Shown piece after piece: positions 1-6,405 of a stretch of DNA of 10,996 nucleotides; position 1 is the stretch's first letter, and each line of letters starts with the position of its first letter. The DNA is taken from assembly GCA_014729565.1 (NCBI GenBank), contig WJJR01000404.1:1-10996 (forward strand), read 5' to 3'. A program made the translations under genes and the position numbers. The notes under the pieces were generated by a model that searched no databases, was not told the origin of the DNA, and saw only the letters and a program-made list of their open reading frames with translations. Source of the DNA: Candidatus Zixiibacteriota bacterium (GTDB lineage Bacteria > Zixibacteria > MSB-5A5 > WJJR01).

Positions 1-2
1 AT

Positions 3-1025
3 TCGATCGACCAGGCGGTGATTGCGGCCGATGCCAATGGCCGGGTGACGGTGTTCAATCGGGCGGCCGAGCGCCTCTTCGGACGGACACGCGATACCGA
101 CAGCGATCCGACGGTCGATTCGCTGATCGGTGAGGATTCGTACAAGCTTCGCGATGTTGCCTCGGGACATGATCCGGTTCATGAGCACGAACATGAATTG
201 AAGAAAGGAGATCGTCCGCGCCAACTGGTGTTCTCGACCACACCGGTGGCCACCGGGCAGGGCGTGTTGGAGGGTGCAGTGAGTATCGTGCGTGACGAAA
301 CCGAGACGCGTGAAATGGAAGAGCAGATGCGGCGGTCGCAGCGACTCTCCGAGATGGGTAACCTGGCCGCCGGTGTCGCGCATGAGATTCGTAATCCGCT
401 GAATGCGATCGGGCTGGCGGCGCAGCGGCTGCAAATGGAAGTGACCGATCCCGACGCACGCAAGATTGCGGCGACAGTGCTGGAGGAAACACGCCGACTG
501 AATGTCATTGTCGAAGACTTTCTCAGTCTGGCACGACCGTCGACACAACCGGTGGAGACTGTCAATGTGTCGGAACTGGTCACATCGGTCGCCAGCATGG
601 CCCGCTTCGATGCGGAACAACAAGGGGTCGTGTGGTCGGAGATGATCGCCGACGATGTGATTGTTCGCGGCATCAGTGACGATCTCCGCAAAGCGCTGTG
701 GAATGTCATCACAAATGCGATCGCTGCAACACCGCGTGATTGCGGCGTTGCCATTCGATTGGAAACCCGGGGAACCGACGCGCTTGTATCGGTGCACGAC
801 GAGGGCAGCGGGATCGCCCCCGAGTTGATCGACCGTGTATTTCAACCATATTTCACCACCAAGGATCATGGTACGGGCCTGGGTTTGGCGATTACACATC
901 GCATTGTCAGCGATCATGACGGCACAATTCGGATCGACTCTCCGCCGTCCGGCGCCGACACAGGAACTATGGTGACGATTACGTTGCCATTGGTGCCGGC
1001 GGATGAATGGAATGGTGTGTCGTGA
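3..1025 (+). CDS. PAS-domain sensor histidine kinase, 5' partial (NtrB/AtoS/ZraS-like)
   Basis: This is the C-terminal part of a two-component sensor kinase, which autophosphorylates on histidine and passes the phosphate to a response regulator. The frame is open to the window edge. The residues just before the first possible start (GTG at 18) continue a PAS-domain beginning (SIDQAVIAADANGRVTVFN), so GTG 18 is not the real start and the N-terminus lies upstream. Numbering from codon 18: PAS about 1-97; HisKA dimerisation/phosphoacceptor domain about 105-170 with the H-box AHEIRNPLNAI (phospho-His about 122); HATPase_c about 215-325 with an N-box around N229/N233 (NVITNAI), G1 box DEGSGI, F-box FQPYFTTK and G2 box GTGLGLAI. 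All catalytic boxes are intact. No membrane segment lies in the visible part. This domain order is usual for kinases paired with NtrC-type sigma-54 activators, but no regulator follows; aroC comes next after 135 bp. The partner is presumably upstream or elsewhere (inference). Confidence 0.95.
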   Translation, partial: SIDQAVIAADANGRVTVFNRAAERLFGRTRDTDSDPTVDSLIGEDSYKLRDVASGHDPVHEHEHELKKGDRPRQLVFSTTPVATGQGVLEGAVSIVRDETETREMEEQMRRSQRLSEMGNLAAGVAHEIRNPLNAIGLAAQRLQMEVTDPDARKIAATVLEETRRLNVIVEDFLSLARPSTQPVETVNVSELVTSVASMARFDAEQQGVVWSEMIADDVIVRGISDDLRKALWNVITNAIAATPRDCGVAIRLETRGTDALVSVHDEGSGIAPELIDRVFQPYFTTKDHGTGLGLAITHRIVSDHDGTIRIDSPPSGADTGTMVTITLPLVPADEWNGVS

Positions 1026-1052
1026 AGATAATTCGGTTATCGCCGCGCGCGC

Positions 1053-1076
1053 GGGCGCACAGCCGTGCGCCCCTAC
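1053..1076 (-). repeat. REP-like hairpin with GTAG head, upstream of aroC
   Basis: GGGCGCAC (1053-1060), loop AGCC (1061-1064) and GTGCGCCC (1065-1072) form a perfect 8-bp stem. Read on the minus strand, the stem is immediately preceded by GTAG (1076-1073), the head tetranucleotide typical of bacterial REP elements. It lies in the 135-bp gap between the kinase and aroC, next to an alternating GC tract (about 1041-1058). There is no U-run after the stem on either strand, so it does not look like an intrinsic terminator. The identification as a REP rests on hairpin plus head; copy number in the genome is unknown. Confidence 0.6.
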
Positions 1077-1160
1077 TACGTTGAATACCTTGCCCGACCG
1101 AACAGCCGCCACGTGAGGGCACATGACGGCACTCCAACCACAATGGGAGTGACACACGAT

Positions 1161-2363
1161 ATGGGATTAGAATTCTACAGTGCCGGTGAATCGCACGGCC
1201 CGCAATTGACGGGGTTTCTACAGGGATTGCCGTCGGGGTTGCGCATTGATCTGGAACAGATCAACGCCGACCTGGCGGAACGCCAGAAGGGGTACGGACG
1301 CGGCGGGCGCATGAAGATCGAGCAAGACCGGTGTCGTATTACCGCCGGCGTGCGTCACGGCGTTACCCTCGGCTCACCGATCTCGTTCGTAATCGAAAAC
1401 CGTGATTGGGCCAACTGGCAGTCGGCAATGTCGGTGACCGATGAGCGCCCGGAACCGTCAAGTGAACGCGAAGCCGAATTGTCCAAACCGCGTACCGTTC
1501 CGCGCCCCGGACACGCCGATTTGGCCGGTGCGCAAAAGTACAATCACGGCGACTTGCGCAGTATTCTCGAACGCGCCTCGGCGCGCGAAACCGCCGTGCG
1601 GGTTGCCGCTGCCGGATTCGCAAAACTGTTCCTGCGTGAATTCGGCGTCGAAACGGCGTGTCATGTTATTCGCATTGGCGGTGCGGTGTTACCGGAGCAT
1701 GACACGACCGTTGATGAGATCCGATCGCGTACAGCAGAATCGGATGTTCGGTGTATCGATCCGGGTGTGTCTGAGGCAATGCGTGCGGAAATTAAAGCGG
1801 CCGCAGCGGCGGGGGACACATTGGGTGGTGTGATTGAAATCGTGGCATCGGGTGTGGTCGCCGGATTGGGCGATCATATTCAATGGTCGCGCAAACTCGA
1901 CGGGCAACTGGCGCGGGCCGTCATGTCGGTGCCGTCGATTAAGGGCGTGGAAATCGGCGATGGCTTCGCGCAAGCGACGCGTCGCGGCTCGACCGTGCAC
2001 GACGAGATTCTCTACGAGGGGAATAACCCCAATTCTGGGTTCTATCGTCGGACCAATCGTGCCGGTGGATTGGAGGGTGGCCTGACCAATGGTGCTGATA
2101 TCATTGTGCGGGCGGCCGCCAAGCCGATTTCGACGCTGAATCGTCCTCTGCAATCTGTTGATATTCACTCCAAGACTAACGCCGCAGCGTTCGTAGAACG
2201 CTCTGATGTCTGCAGTGTGCCGGCGGCGGCCGTTGTGTGTGAGGCAATGGTCGCGGTGACCTTGGCAGACACGTACTTGCGAGCCTTTGGCCACGGTGCA
2301 CTGCGGGATCTGATCGCACGATTTCGCGATTATACCGCTCGTCTGGACACGTTCGGCGCTTAA
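1161..2363 (+). CDS. aroC: Chorismate synthase
   Basis: Catalyses the last step of the shikimate pathway, anti-1,4-elimination of phosphate from 5-enolpyruvylshikimate-3-phosphate to chorismate, using reduced FMN in the cytoplasm. From ATG 1161 the protein is 400 aa, normal for the family. It shows GESHG near the N-terminus (His12), the loop RQKGYGRGGRMKIEQD typical of the Bacillus-like form, RPGHAD (His118), SARETA, and the C-terminal signature RPLQSVDIHSKTNAA. The two conserved histidines proposed as acid/base residues are present. The frame stays open upstream to a GTG at 1065, but that GTG lies inside a REP-like hairpin and the extra residues do not resemble AroC, so they are excluded. 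ATG 1161 has GGGAG at 1145-1149 (11-nt gap, somewhat long); ATG 1143 is an alternative start adding six residues. The next gene starts 110 bp downstream on the same strand, so co-transcription is possible but not shown. Confidence 0.97.
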   Translation: MGLEFYSAGESHGPQLTGFLQGLPSGLRIDLEQINADLAERQKGYGRGGRMKIEQDRCRITAGVRHGVTLGSPISFVIENRDWANWQSAMSVTDERPEPSSEREAELSKPRTVPRPGHADLAGAQKYNHGDLRSILERASARETAVRVAAAGFAKLFLREFGVETACHVIRIGGAVLPEHDTTVDEIRSRTAESDVRCIDPGVSEAMRAEIKAAAAAGDTLGGVIEIVASGVVAGLGDHIQWSRKLDGQLARAVMSVPSIKGVEIGDGFAQATRRGSTVHDEILYEGNNPNSGFYRRTNRAGGLEGGLTNGADIIVRAAAKPISTLNRPLQSVDIHSKTNAAAFVERSDVCSVPAAAVVCEAMVAVTLADTYLRAFGHGALRDLIARFRDYTARLDTFGA

Positions 2364-2473
2364 GCGGTTGTCCCCGAGCGGGTTATTGTGTACCCTTGAC
2401 ATGGGGAGAGGTTTTTGTTGAGTTCCCTGCACACTGACGTACACCCACGCCATTTTGGTTATAGGATTGGGGG

Positions 2474-4363
2474 ATGCTGATGGGAATCGAACATCCACTG
2501 TTTGCGCGTTTGAAACAAGGACCGTTGCTCGGCGACGGCGCGATTGGCACGCTTCTGTATCAGCGCGGTTTCTCCTTCGAACGCTGTTTTGACGAATTCA
2601 ATCTGACCGAGCGCGACGTAATCCTCCGTATCCATCAGGATTACCTCGATGCCGGATCACAGTTGATCGAAACGAACACCTTCGGCGGCAATCGGGCGCG
2701 ATTGGCGGCGCATGGCCTCGAGAAGAAGGTCCGGGACATTAATTTCCGCGGTGTGAAGCTGGCGCGTGAGGCGCGCGAAGTGCAAGGCGTCGACGCCTTG
2801 GTCGGTGGCGCCATCGGTCCGATCGGACGGGCGCTGAAGCCGCGCGAAGCGTATTCGCTGAAAGAATCCCGCGACATGTTCGAGGAGCAGGCGGCGGCCT
2901 TACTGGAAGGCGGCGTCGATCTCTTTGTCATCGAAACGATGCCGAGCGTGGAAGAACTCGGCGTGGCGATTGAAGCGGTTCGCTCGCTGTGTGACTTGCC
3001 GATTATCGCGCAACTGTCGTTCACACACGAAGGTCTGAGCATGACGGGGGAAACCCCCGAACAGGTGGGTGAATTCCTCGAGCGGTCCGATGCCGACGTC
3101 GTCGGTGCGAACTGTTCGGTTGGTCCGCAAAACCTTCTGGAAGTCATTTATCGCCTGGCGCAGGTCGTCTCGAAGCCGCTCTCGGCGGTTCCCAACGCGG
3201 GCATACCGCGTATTGTCGGCCGGCGATTTGTCTATACGGCATCACCGGAGTACTTCGCAAGTTTGGTCGGACCGTTCCTCGCCAATGGCGTGCAATTTCT
3301 TGGCGGATGCTGCGGCACGACGCCCGATCACATTGCGATGATGGCGGAGGCGATTGAGTCGACGCCGCTGTTGGTGGCGTCGAGTGCGACGGTTTCCGAT
3401 GTCCGCGAACGCAGTGCACCGGAGGAGGACGAGCCGAAGCGCGAGGGGCCGCGGTTCATTGAGGATTTGGGTAAACGCTTCCAGATTTCGGTCGAGCTTG
3501 ATCCGCCCAAGGGTACGAATCCGGCGAAGATCTTAAAAGGTGCGCAGAAGTGCAAAGAGCGTGGGTGCGATGCTGTGAACGTTGGCGATTCACCGATGGC
3601 CCGCGTACGCATGAGCGCGATCGCGATCTGCGCGTTGATCGAACGCGAAATCGGCATCGACGCCATTTTGCATTTCACCTGCCGCGACCGTAACCTGATG
3701 GGCATTCAATCCGATCTGATCGGCGCGCACGCACTGGGCGTTAAGACCGTCCTGGCGATTACCGGCGATCCCCCGTCGCTGGGGAACTCGTACGCGACGG
3801 GCGTTTATGACGTCGACGCGATCGGACTGACGAAGATTCTCTCCGAACTCAATCAGGGACGCGACTATCTCGGATCGTCGGTCGGCAAGGGCACGGATTT
3901 CAATATCGGTGTCGCGCTGAACCCGGTTGCCGACGACTGGAGCGTTGAGTTGGATCGGTTCCGTCAGAAAGTCGAAGGCGGTGCGCAGTTCGCGTTTACG
4001 CAGCCGCTGTATGAAATGGAGCCGCTCGAACGCTGTCTGGACGATGTTACCAAGTTCGACATTCCGGTTTTCCTCGGTTTGTTACCGCTGATGTCGTCCC
4101 GTCATGCGTCATTCATGCACAACGAAGTTCCGGGGATTGAAGTCCCCAAGAGACATTTGGAGATGATGGAAGCGGCCGGCGACAACGGCGCCGATGCGGG
4201 CGTCGAAATCTGCCGCGAACTCCTGGCGAAAGCCAAAGAACTCGTCAACGGTGTGTATCTGATGCCGTCCTTCGGCCGTTACGAAACCTGCCTGCGTGTC
4301 ATCGACGGCTTCACCGAACGCCCGATGGAAGCGGTTGATGTGGAGGCAGAAGTCGCGGGGTAG
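2474..4363 (+). CDS. Bifunctional homocysteine S-methyltransferase / 5,10-methylenetetrahydrofolate reductase
   Basis: A fusion joining the two last steps of methionine synthesis: reduction of methylene-THF to methyl-THF by a flavin-dependent MetF domain, and methylation of homocysteine by a zinc-dependent BhmT/MetH-N-type domain. It matches the Bacillus YitJ architecture (about 612 aa there; 629 aa here). Residues about 1-300 are the homocysteine-binding barrel, with LLGDGAIGTLL at the start, ETNTFGGN, and zinc ligands C214 (GANCSVGP), C279 and C280 (GGCCGTTPDH). A charged linker of about 25 residues follows (around 305-330). Residues about 330-615 are MTHFR, with SVELDPPKG (E341, matching the catalytic Glu of MetF) and AITGDPPS (D432, the FAD-site Asp). 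All key residues are present. AGGA (2463-2466) lies 7 nt before ATG 2474; ATG 2480 with GGGGG ahead of it is equally possible. Whether the methyl donor is methyl-THF or another compound (for example S-methylmethionine) cannot be read from the sequence. Confidence 0.93.
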   Translation: MLMGIEHPLFARLKQGPLLGDGAIGTLLYQRGFSFERCFDEFNLTERDVILRIHQDYLDAGSQLIETNTFGGNRARLAAHGLEKKVRDINFRGVKLAREAREVQGVDALVGGAIGPIGRALKPREAYSLKESRDMFEEQAAALLEGGVDLFVIETMPSVEELGVAIEAVRSLCDLPIIAQLSFTHEGLSMTGETPEQVGEFLERSDADVVGANCSVGPQNLLEVIYRLAQVVSKPLSAVPNAGIPRIVGRRFVYTASPEYFASLVGPFLANGVQFLGGCCGTTPDHIAMMAEAIESTPLLVASSATVSDVRERSAPEEDEPKREGPRFIEDLGKRFQISVELDPPKGTNPAKILKGAQKCKERGCDAVNVGDSPMARVRMSAIAICALIEREIGIDAILHFTCRDRNLMGIQSDLIGAHALGVKTVLAITGDPPSLGNSYATGVYDVDAIGLTKILSELNQGRDYLGSSVGKGTDFNIGVALNPVADDWSVELDRFRQKVEGGAQFAFTQPLYEMEPLERCLDDVTKFDIPVFLGLLPLMSSRHASFMHNEVPGIEVPKRHLEMMEAAGDNGADAGVEICRELLAKAKELVNGVYLMPSFGRYETCLRVIDGFTERPMEAVDVEAEVAG

Positions 4364-4372
4364 ACTATCCTG

Positions 4373-4398
4373 GGAGCACCGAGCCCCAGCTCGGTGCT
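4373..4398 (+). repeat. REP-like hairpin with GGAG head, copy 1 (RAYT 3' side)
   Basis: GGAG (4373-4376) begins a perfect 10-bp stem AGCACCGAGC (4375-4384) / GCTCGGTGCT (4389-4398) closed by the loop CCCA (4385-4388). It starts 9 nt after the stop codon of the methyltransferase/reductase and 9 nt beyond the stop of the convergent transposase gene. Its core CCGAGC-CCCA-GCTCGG is shared with the copies at 4993-5014 and 5171-5193, which are in the opposite orientation. GGAG is one of the two head tetranucleotides described for REPs linked to RAYT transposases. It could also slow or stop convergent transcription, although no U-run follows. Confidence 0.85.
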
Positions 4399-4406
4399 GG
4401 CATTGA

Positions 4407-5063
4407 CTAGCCTTCGGCGCTGCTCCACTTCCAGTCTTCTGGCCTTGCGACGAGCCCGGCCTTAACAGGATTGAAACGGATGTACTGAACGGCTGACTCG
4501 AGATGTATCTCATCCCGAATGTAACGATCCCAATATTCGCGCATCCACACGGGATGGAGTTTCTCCGAGCCGGCGTCGACTAATTCGGCTTGAATGCACT
4601 TGGCGGTGTATGTCTTCCAGGATTGAACGATCTTACCCAGTGGACATCCTTCCAGCATCTGAATAAGTACATGCACATGGTTGGGCATGACAACCCACTC
4701 CAATAAGTTGTAGCGGGTGGTGTCAAAGTGCTTCCATGTATCGACAATGCAATCTGCGACCGCGGGAGTCCGAAGCGCGCAACATCCGTGTCCGGCATCA
4801 AGGTAAGACTCGATCCGTCTTTTCAGCTCTTTCGCTCGTTGAGTTCGCGATGCGTTCCTAAGTTCATTCTGCCAATTCTTGATCACTGAGTCGGGGACAC
4901 TGTCTGACAATCGATAGGTGATGATCTGGTAAAGACCCGGTTGATCCCAGTGTGGAAGATGCCGGATGTAGAATCCCTTGTGAGGGGACGTACCGAGCTG
5001 GGGCTCGGCGCTCCGTCGACCGCGAGAGTGGGCAGCATCGCTGTGTCGATCACGCTGATCCAT
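4407..5063 (-). CDS. REP-associated tyrosine transposase (RAYT, Y1/HUH superfamily)
   Basis: A single-strand DNA nuclease of the IS200/IS605-like Y1 superfamily. Family members bind and cut REP hairpins at or near the GTAG/GGAG head and are domesticated or quasi-mobile single-copy genes. Numbered from ATG 5063 (218 aa): conserved N-terminus KGFYIRHLPHWD about 29-40; metal-binding HUH motif PNHVHVLI with H129 and H131; catalytic Tyr194 in QYIRFNPVKAGLV (by alignment with Tyr115 of E. coli RAYT, in DYIYINPVKHG); usual end DWKWSSA. The catalytic set is intact. GGAG-headed hairpins with a common core flank the gene, which supports the assignment. The start is uncertain: homologues normally begin a few residues before the HKG motif, but no ATG/GTG/TTG lies between that motif and the REP copy at 4993-5014. 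Translation from ATG 5063 therefore runs through the hairpin; it has GGAAG 6 nt upstream. Codons 1-24 may be non-native. Confidence 0.92.
   Translation of the reverse strand: MDQRDRHSDAAHSRGRRSAEPQLGTSPHKGFYIRHLPHWDQPGLYQIITYRLSDSVPDSVIKNWQNELRNASRTQRAKELKRRIESYLDAGHGCCALRTPAVADCIVDTWKHFDTTRYNLLEWVVMPNHVHVLIQMLEGCPLGKIVQSWKTYTAKCIQAELVDAGSEKLHPVWMREYWDRYIRDEIHLESAVQYIRFNPVKAGLVARPEDWKWSSAEG
4993..5014 (-). repeat. REP-like hairpin with GGAG head, copy 2 (overlaps 5' end of RAYT reading frame)
   Basis: On the minus strand GGAG (5014-5011) precedes CCGAGC (5008-5003), loop CCCA (5002-4999) and GCTCGG (4998-4993), a 6-bp stem that a G-T wobble extends to 7. Orientation is opposite to copy 1 and the same as copy 3. 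The element encodes roughly residues 17-24 of the open frame of the transposase and sits exactly where the ordinary start codon of the family would be expected. Confidence 0.85.
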
Positions 5064-5066
5064 GGA

Positions 5067-5086
5067 ACGCTTCCATATTGAAGCGT
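5067..5086. repeat. Short perfect inverted repeat just upstream of ATG 5063
   Basis: ACGCTTC (5067-5073), spacer CATATT, GAAGCGT (5080-5086) form a perfect 7-bp stem. On the minus strand it ends 3 nt before ATG 5063 and contains the GGAAG ribosome-binding-like sequence (5074-5070), so folding could hide that site. It could instead be a small operator or a chance palindrome. Confidence 0.4.
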
Positions 5087-5170
5087 ATGTCTGTTGCTCT
5101 CTTATGCTGCTTGACTATATGGCCTTGCGTCAGTTAAAGAGAGTCTTCATCGGATATCAAGGAAATATGT

Positions 5171-5193
5171 GCCGAGCTGGGGCTCGGCGCTCC
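5171..5193 (-). repeat. REP-like hairpin with GGAG head, copy 3
   Basis: On the minus strand GGAG (5193-5190), then GCCGAGC (5188-5182), loop CCCA (5181-5178) and GCTCGGC (5177-5171), a perfect 7-bp stem. It is identical to copy 2 from the GGAG head through the GCTCGG arm and lies 157 nt further upstream of the transposase gene, in the same orientation. It is between the transposase and the terminator of the next gene. The sequence between copies 2 and 3 holds no recognisable gene. Confidence 0.85.
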
Positions 5194-5228
5194 ATAATGC
5201 TCGGCGGTCCGACATTCCGTCAACACAA

Positions 5229-5259
5229 AAAACCCCGCACCGTTGTGGTGCGGGGTTTT
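5229..5259 (-). terminator. Strong rho-independent terminator of the secreted-protein gene
   Basis: CCCCGCACC (5233-5241), loop GTTGT, GGTGCGGGG (5247-5255) form a 9-bp GC-rich stem, extended by A-T pairs to 5229/5259. On the minus strand it is followed by a run of six T (complement of 5227-5232) and begins 24 nt after the stop of the gene at 5284-6153. On the plus strand four T follow the stem, so it may work weakly in both directions and shield the two neighbourhoods. Confidence 0.93.
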
Positions 5260-5283
5260 GGTGGTACGTCCAAGCTGTGTTGT

Positions 5284-6153
5284 TTACTTCAGCAGGGTCA
5301 TCTTGCGGATGTCGGTGTAGCTGTCGGCTTTGATCCGGTAGAAATAGATACCGGAGGCGGCCGGGGTGCCGTTTTTGTCACGGCCATCCCACGTCACCGA
5401 ATGTTTGCCAGCTTCCTTGTGGCCGCTGACGAGATTCCGCACGTGCTGACCCAGAACGTTATAGATCGAGAGATCGACGTTTGATGCCTGCGGCAGCGCA
5501 AACGAGATCTCCGTCGAGGGGTTGAACGGGTTGGGGTAGTTCTGATTCAGCGTGTACTGAGTCGGAACGGCCGATGAGGCGCCCGCTGCTTCGACCTGAA
5601 CGGTCGTCGGTTCGTACTTCGGAAATGCCGCTTCCACCGTACGATTCCCTTCAGCGTCGGCTTCGCTGTACACCCACATCAGACGATGACGCGGATGTTC
5701 TGTCTCGTAGGTACCAATGGTGAACTCGGTCATGGTCGGATCGGTGATCTCAAAGACCAATTCGCCGATCGAGCCCGAACTCGGCTCCAGCCGCGGTTTG
5801 TTCGGGTCAAACGCCAACGGCACCAAGCCGATCAGAACCTTCTTCTCGTCGTTGTCGATGTTGGCGATCTTGAGGTCAAAGTAATCGATCCGATCGGCCC
5901 AACGGACCTCGCGCAATTCGATACCATCACCCGGTTCGCCAAATGTCAACGGCATGTCGAGCGCACCGACGGTCTTCATGTTCGACACGTCCAACGGTAC
6001 CGTCACGGTGACTTCATTACCCGGTCCCGATGACGCCGCCATTTTCGCCTGCCCGACAGTCAACGCATCCTGAGTCGGTGCCAGGCCGGCAACGGCCATG
6101 GCCGGTATCAAGAGCGCTACGCCCACGACGAGGCACTTACCAATTCGCATCAT
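5284..6153 (-). CDS. Secreted protein with cohesin/Ig-like domain and C-terminal T9SS/FlgD-like sorting domain
   Basis: A 289-aa exported protein of unknown specific role. Residues 1-22 are a signal peptide (RIGK, hydrophobic core, cleavage AVA|G after A22). Residues about 32-165 are a beta-rich segment with features of a cohesin or Ig-like fold: VTVTVPLDV early, alternating hydrophobic strands, and GSIGELVFEI late. Residues 200-289 form the C-terminal domain starting YTLNQNYPNPFNPSTEI, with IYNVLGQ, GKHSVTWDGRD, ASGIYFYRI and the terminal KMTLLK. This is the hallmark of the type IX secretion sorting tail / FlgD Ig-like domain common in FCB-group and related uncultured phyla. By family knowledge the protein is exported and perhaps surface-attached; T9SS itself is not seen here. 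Starts ATG 6153 and ATG 6150 both have GGGGG (6163-6159) upstream. A strong terminator follows the stop at once, so this is probably a monocistronic unit. Confidence 0.88.
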   Translation of the reverse strand: MMRIGKCLVVGVALLIPAMAVAGLAPTQDALTVGQAKMAASSGPGNEVTVTVPLDVSNMKTVGALDMPLTFGEPGDGIELREVRWADRIDYFDLKIANIDNDEKKVLIGLVPLAFDPNKPRLEPSSGSIGELVFEITDPTMTEFTIGTYETEHPRHRLMWVYSEADAEGNRTVEAAFPKYEPTTVQVEAAGASSAVPTQYTLNQNYPNPFNPSTEISFALPQASNVDLSIYNVLGQHVRNLVSGHKEAGKHSVTWDGRDKNGTPAASGIYFYRIKADSYTDIRKMTLLK

Positions 6154-6235
6154 GCATTACCCCCATTCTCAATTGGGATTGCTTGTGACTTCCTGTCATC
6201 TTACTGACTCACTTCAAGGTTTGCGCCAACAAACC

Positions 6236-6264
6236 CTATCACGGTCCCTCTATCACGCGGTGAT
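6236..6264. promoter_or_regulatory. Repeated CTATCACG boxes plus small hairpin in the leader
   Basis: CTATCACG occurs at 6236-6243 and again at 6250-6257, 14 bp apart, and the second is followed by an inverted GTGAT (6260-6264), giving ATCAC-GCG-GTGAT. These lie 83-111 bp upstream of the secreted-protein start. They could be protein-binding boxes or a leader hairpin; with boxes this short, chance is also possible. Confidence 0.25.
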
Positions 6265-6346
6265 GGGTGCCGATACTCCGGTGGCGCAGATGTCAAATTC
6301 CGTGTTGCCCTTGGGGTGTGAGGGATTCCCCATTACGTCCATGTAC

Positions 6347-6375
6347 AATGTGGACGACAAGCCAACTTTTGTCAA
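6347..6375 (-). promoter_or_regulatory. Possible sigma-70-type promoter for the secreted-protein gene
   Basis: On the minus strand a perfect TTGACA (6375-6370) is followed after 17 nt by CACATT (6352-6347), a weak match to TATAAT that keeps A2 and the final T. Transcription would begin near 6340, leaving a leader of about 190 nt before 6153. The -35 box is strong and the -10 box is weak; housekeeping promoters in this kind of organism may differ. Confidence 0.35.
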
Positions 6376-6390
6376 GCCCCTTTGACGTCC

Positions 6391-6405
6391 TGTAATCCGA
6401 TTACA
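6391..6405. promoter_or_regulatory. Palindromic operator candidate TGTAATCCGATTACA
   Basis: TGTAATC, one central base, GATTACA: a perfect 7-bp inverted repeat. Its centre (6398) is about 58 bp upstream of the predicted start of transcription (about 6340) for the minus-strand secreted-protein gene, a usual position for an activator dimer. No regulator gene lies nearby, so the binding protein is unknown. Confidence 0.45.

Noticed and set aside
2373..2420. CCCGAGCGGG after aroC as terminator and TTGACA at 2396-2401 as a promoter for the next gene
   Set aside because: The stem is too short with a 2-nt loop, and no -10-like box lies 16-18 nt after TTGACA.
4410..4435. GGAGCAGCGCCGAAG-like string at the 3' end of the transposase gene as a fourth REP
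   Set aside because: It resembles only the left arm of the GGAG repeats and has no matching right arm; it encodes the conserved SSA ending.
4373..5193. The three GGAG repeats as a CRISPR array
   Set aside because: They are palindromes in mixed orientation with spacings of about 600 and 160 bp and a transposase gene between them; this is REP organisation, not CRISPR.
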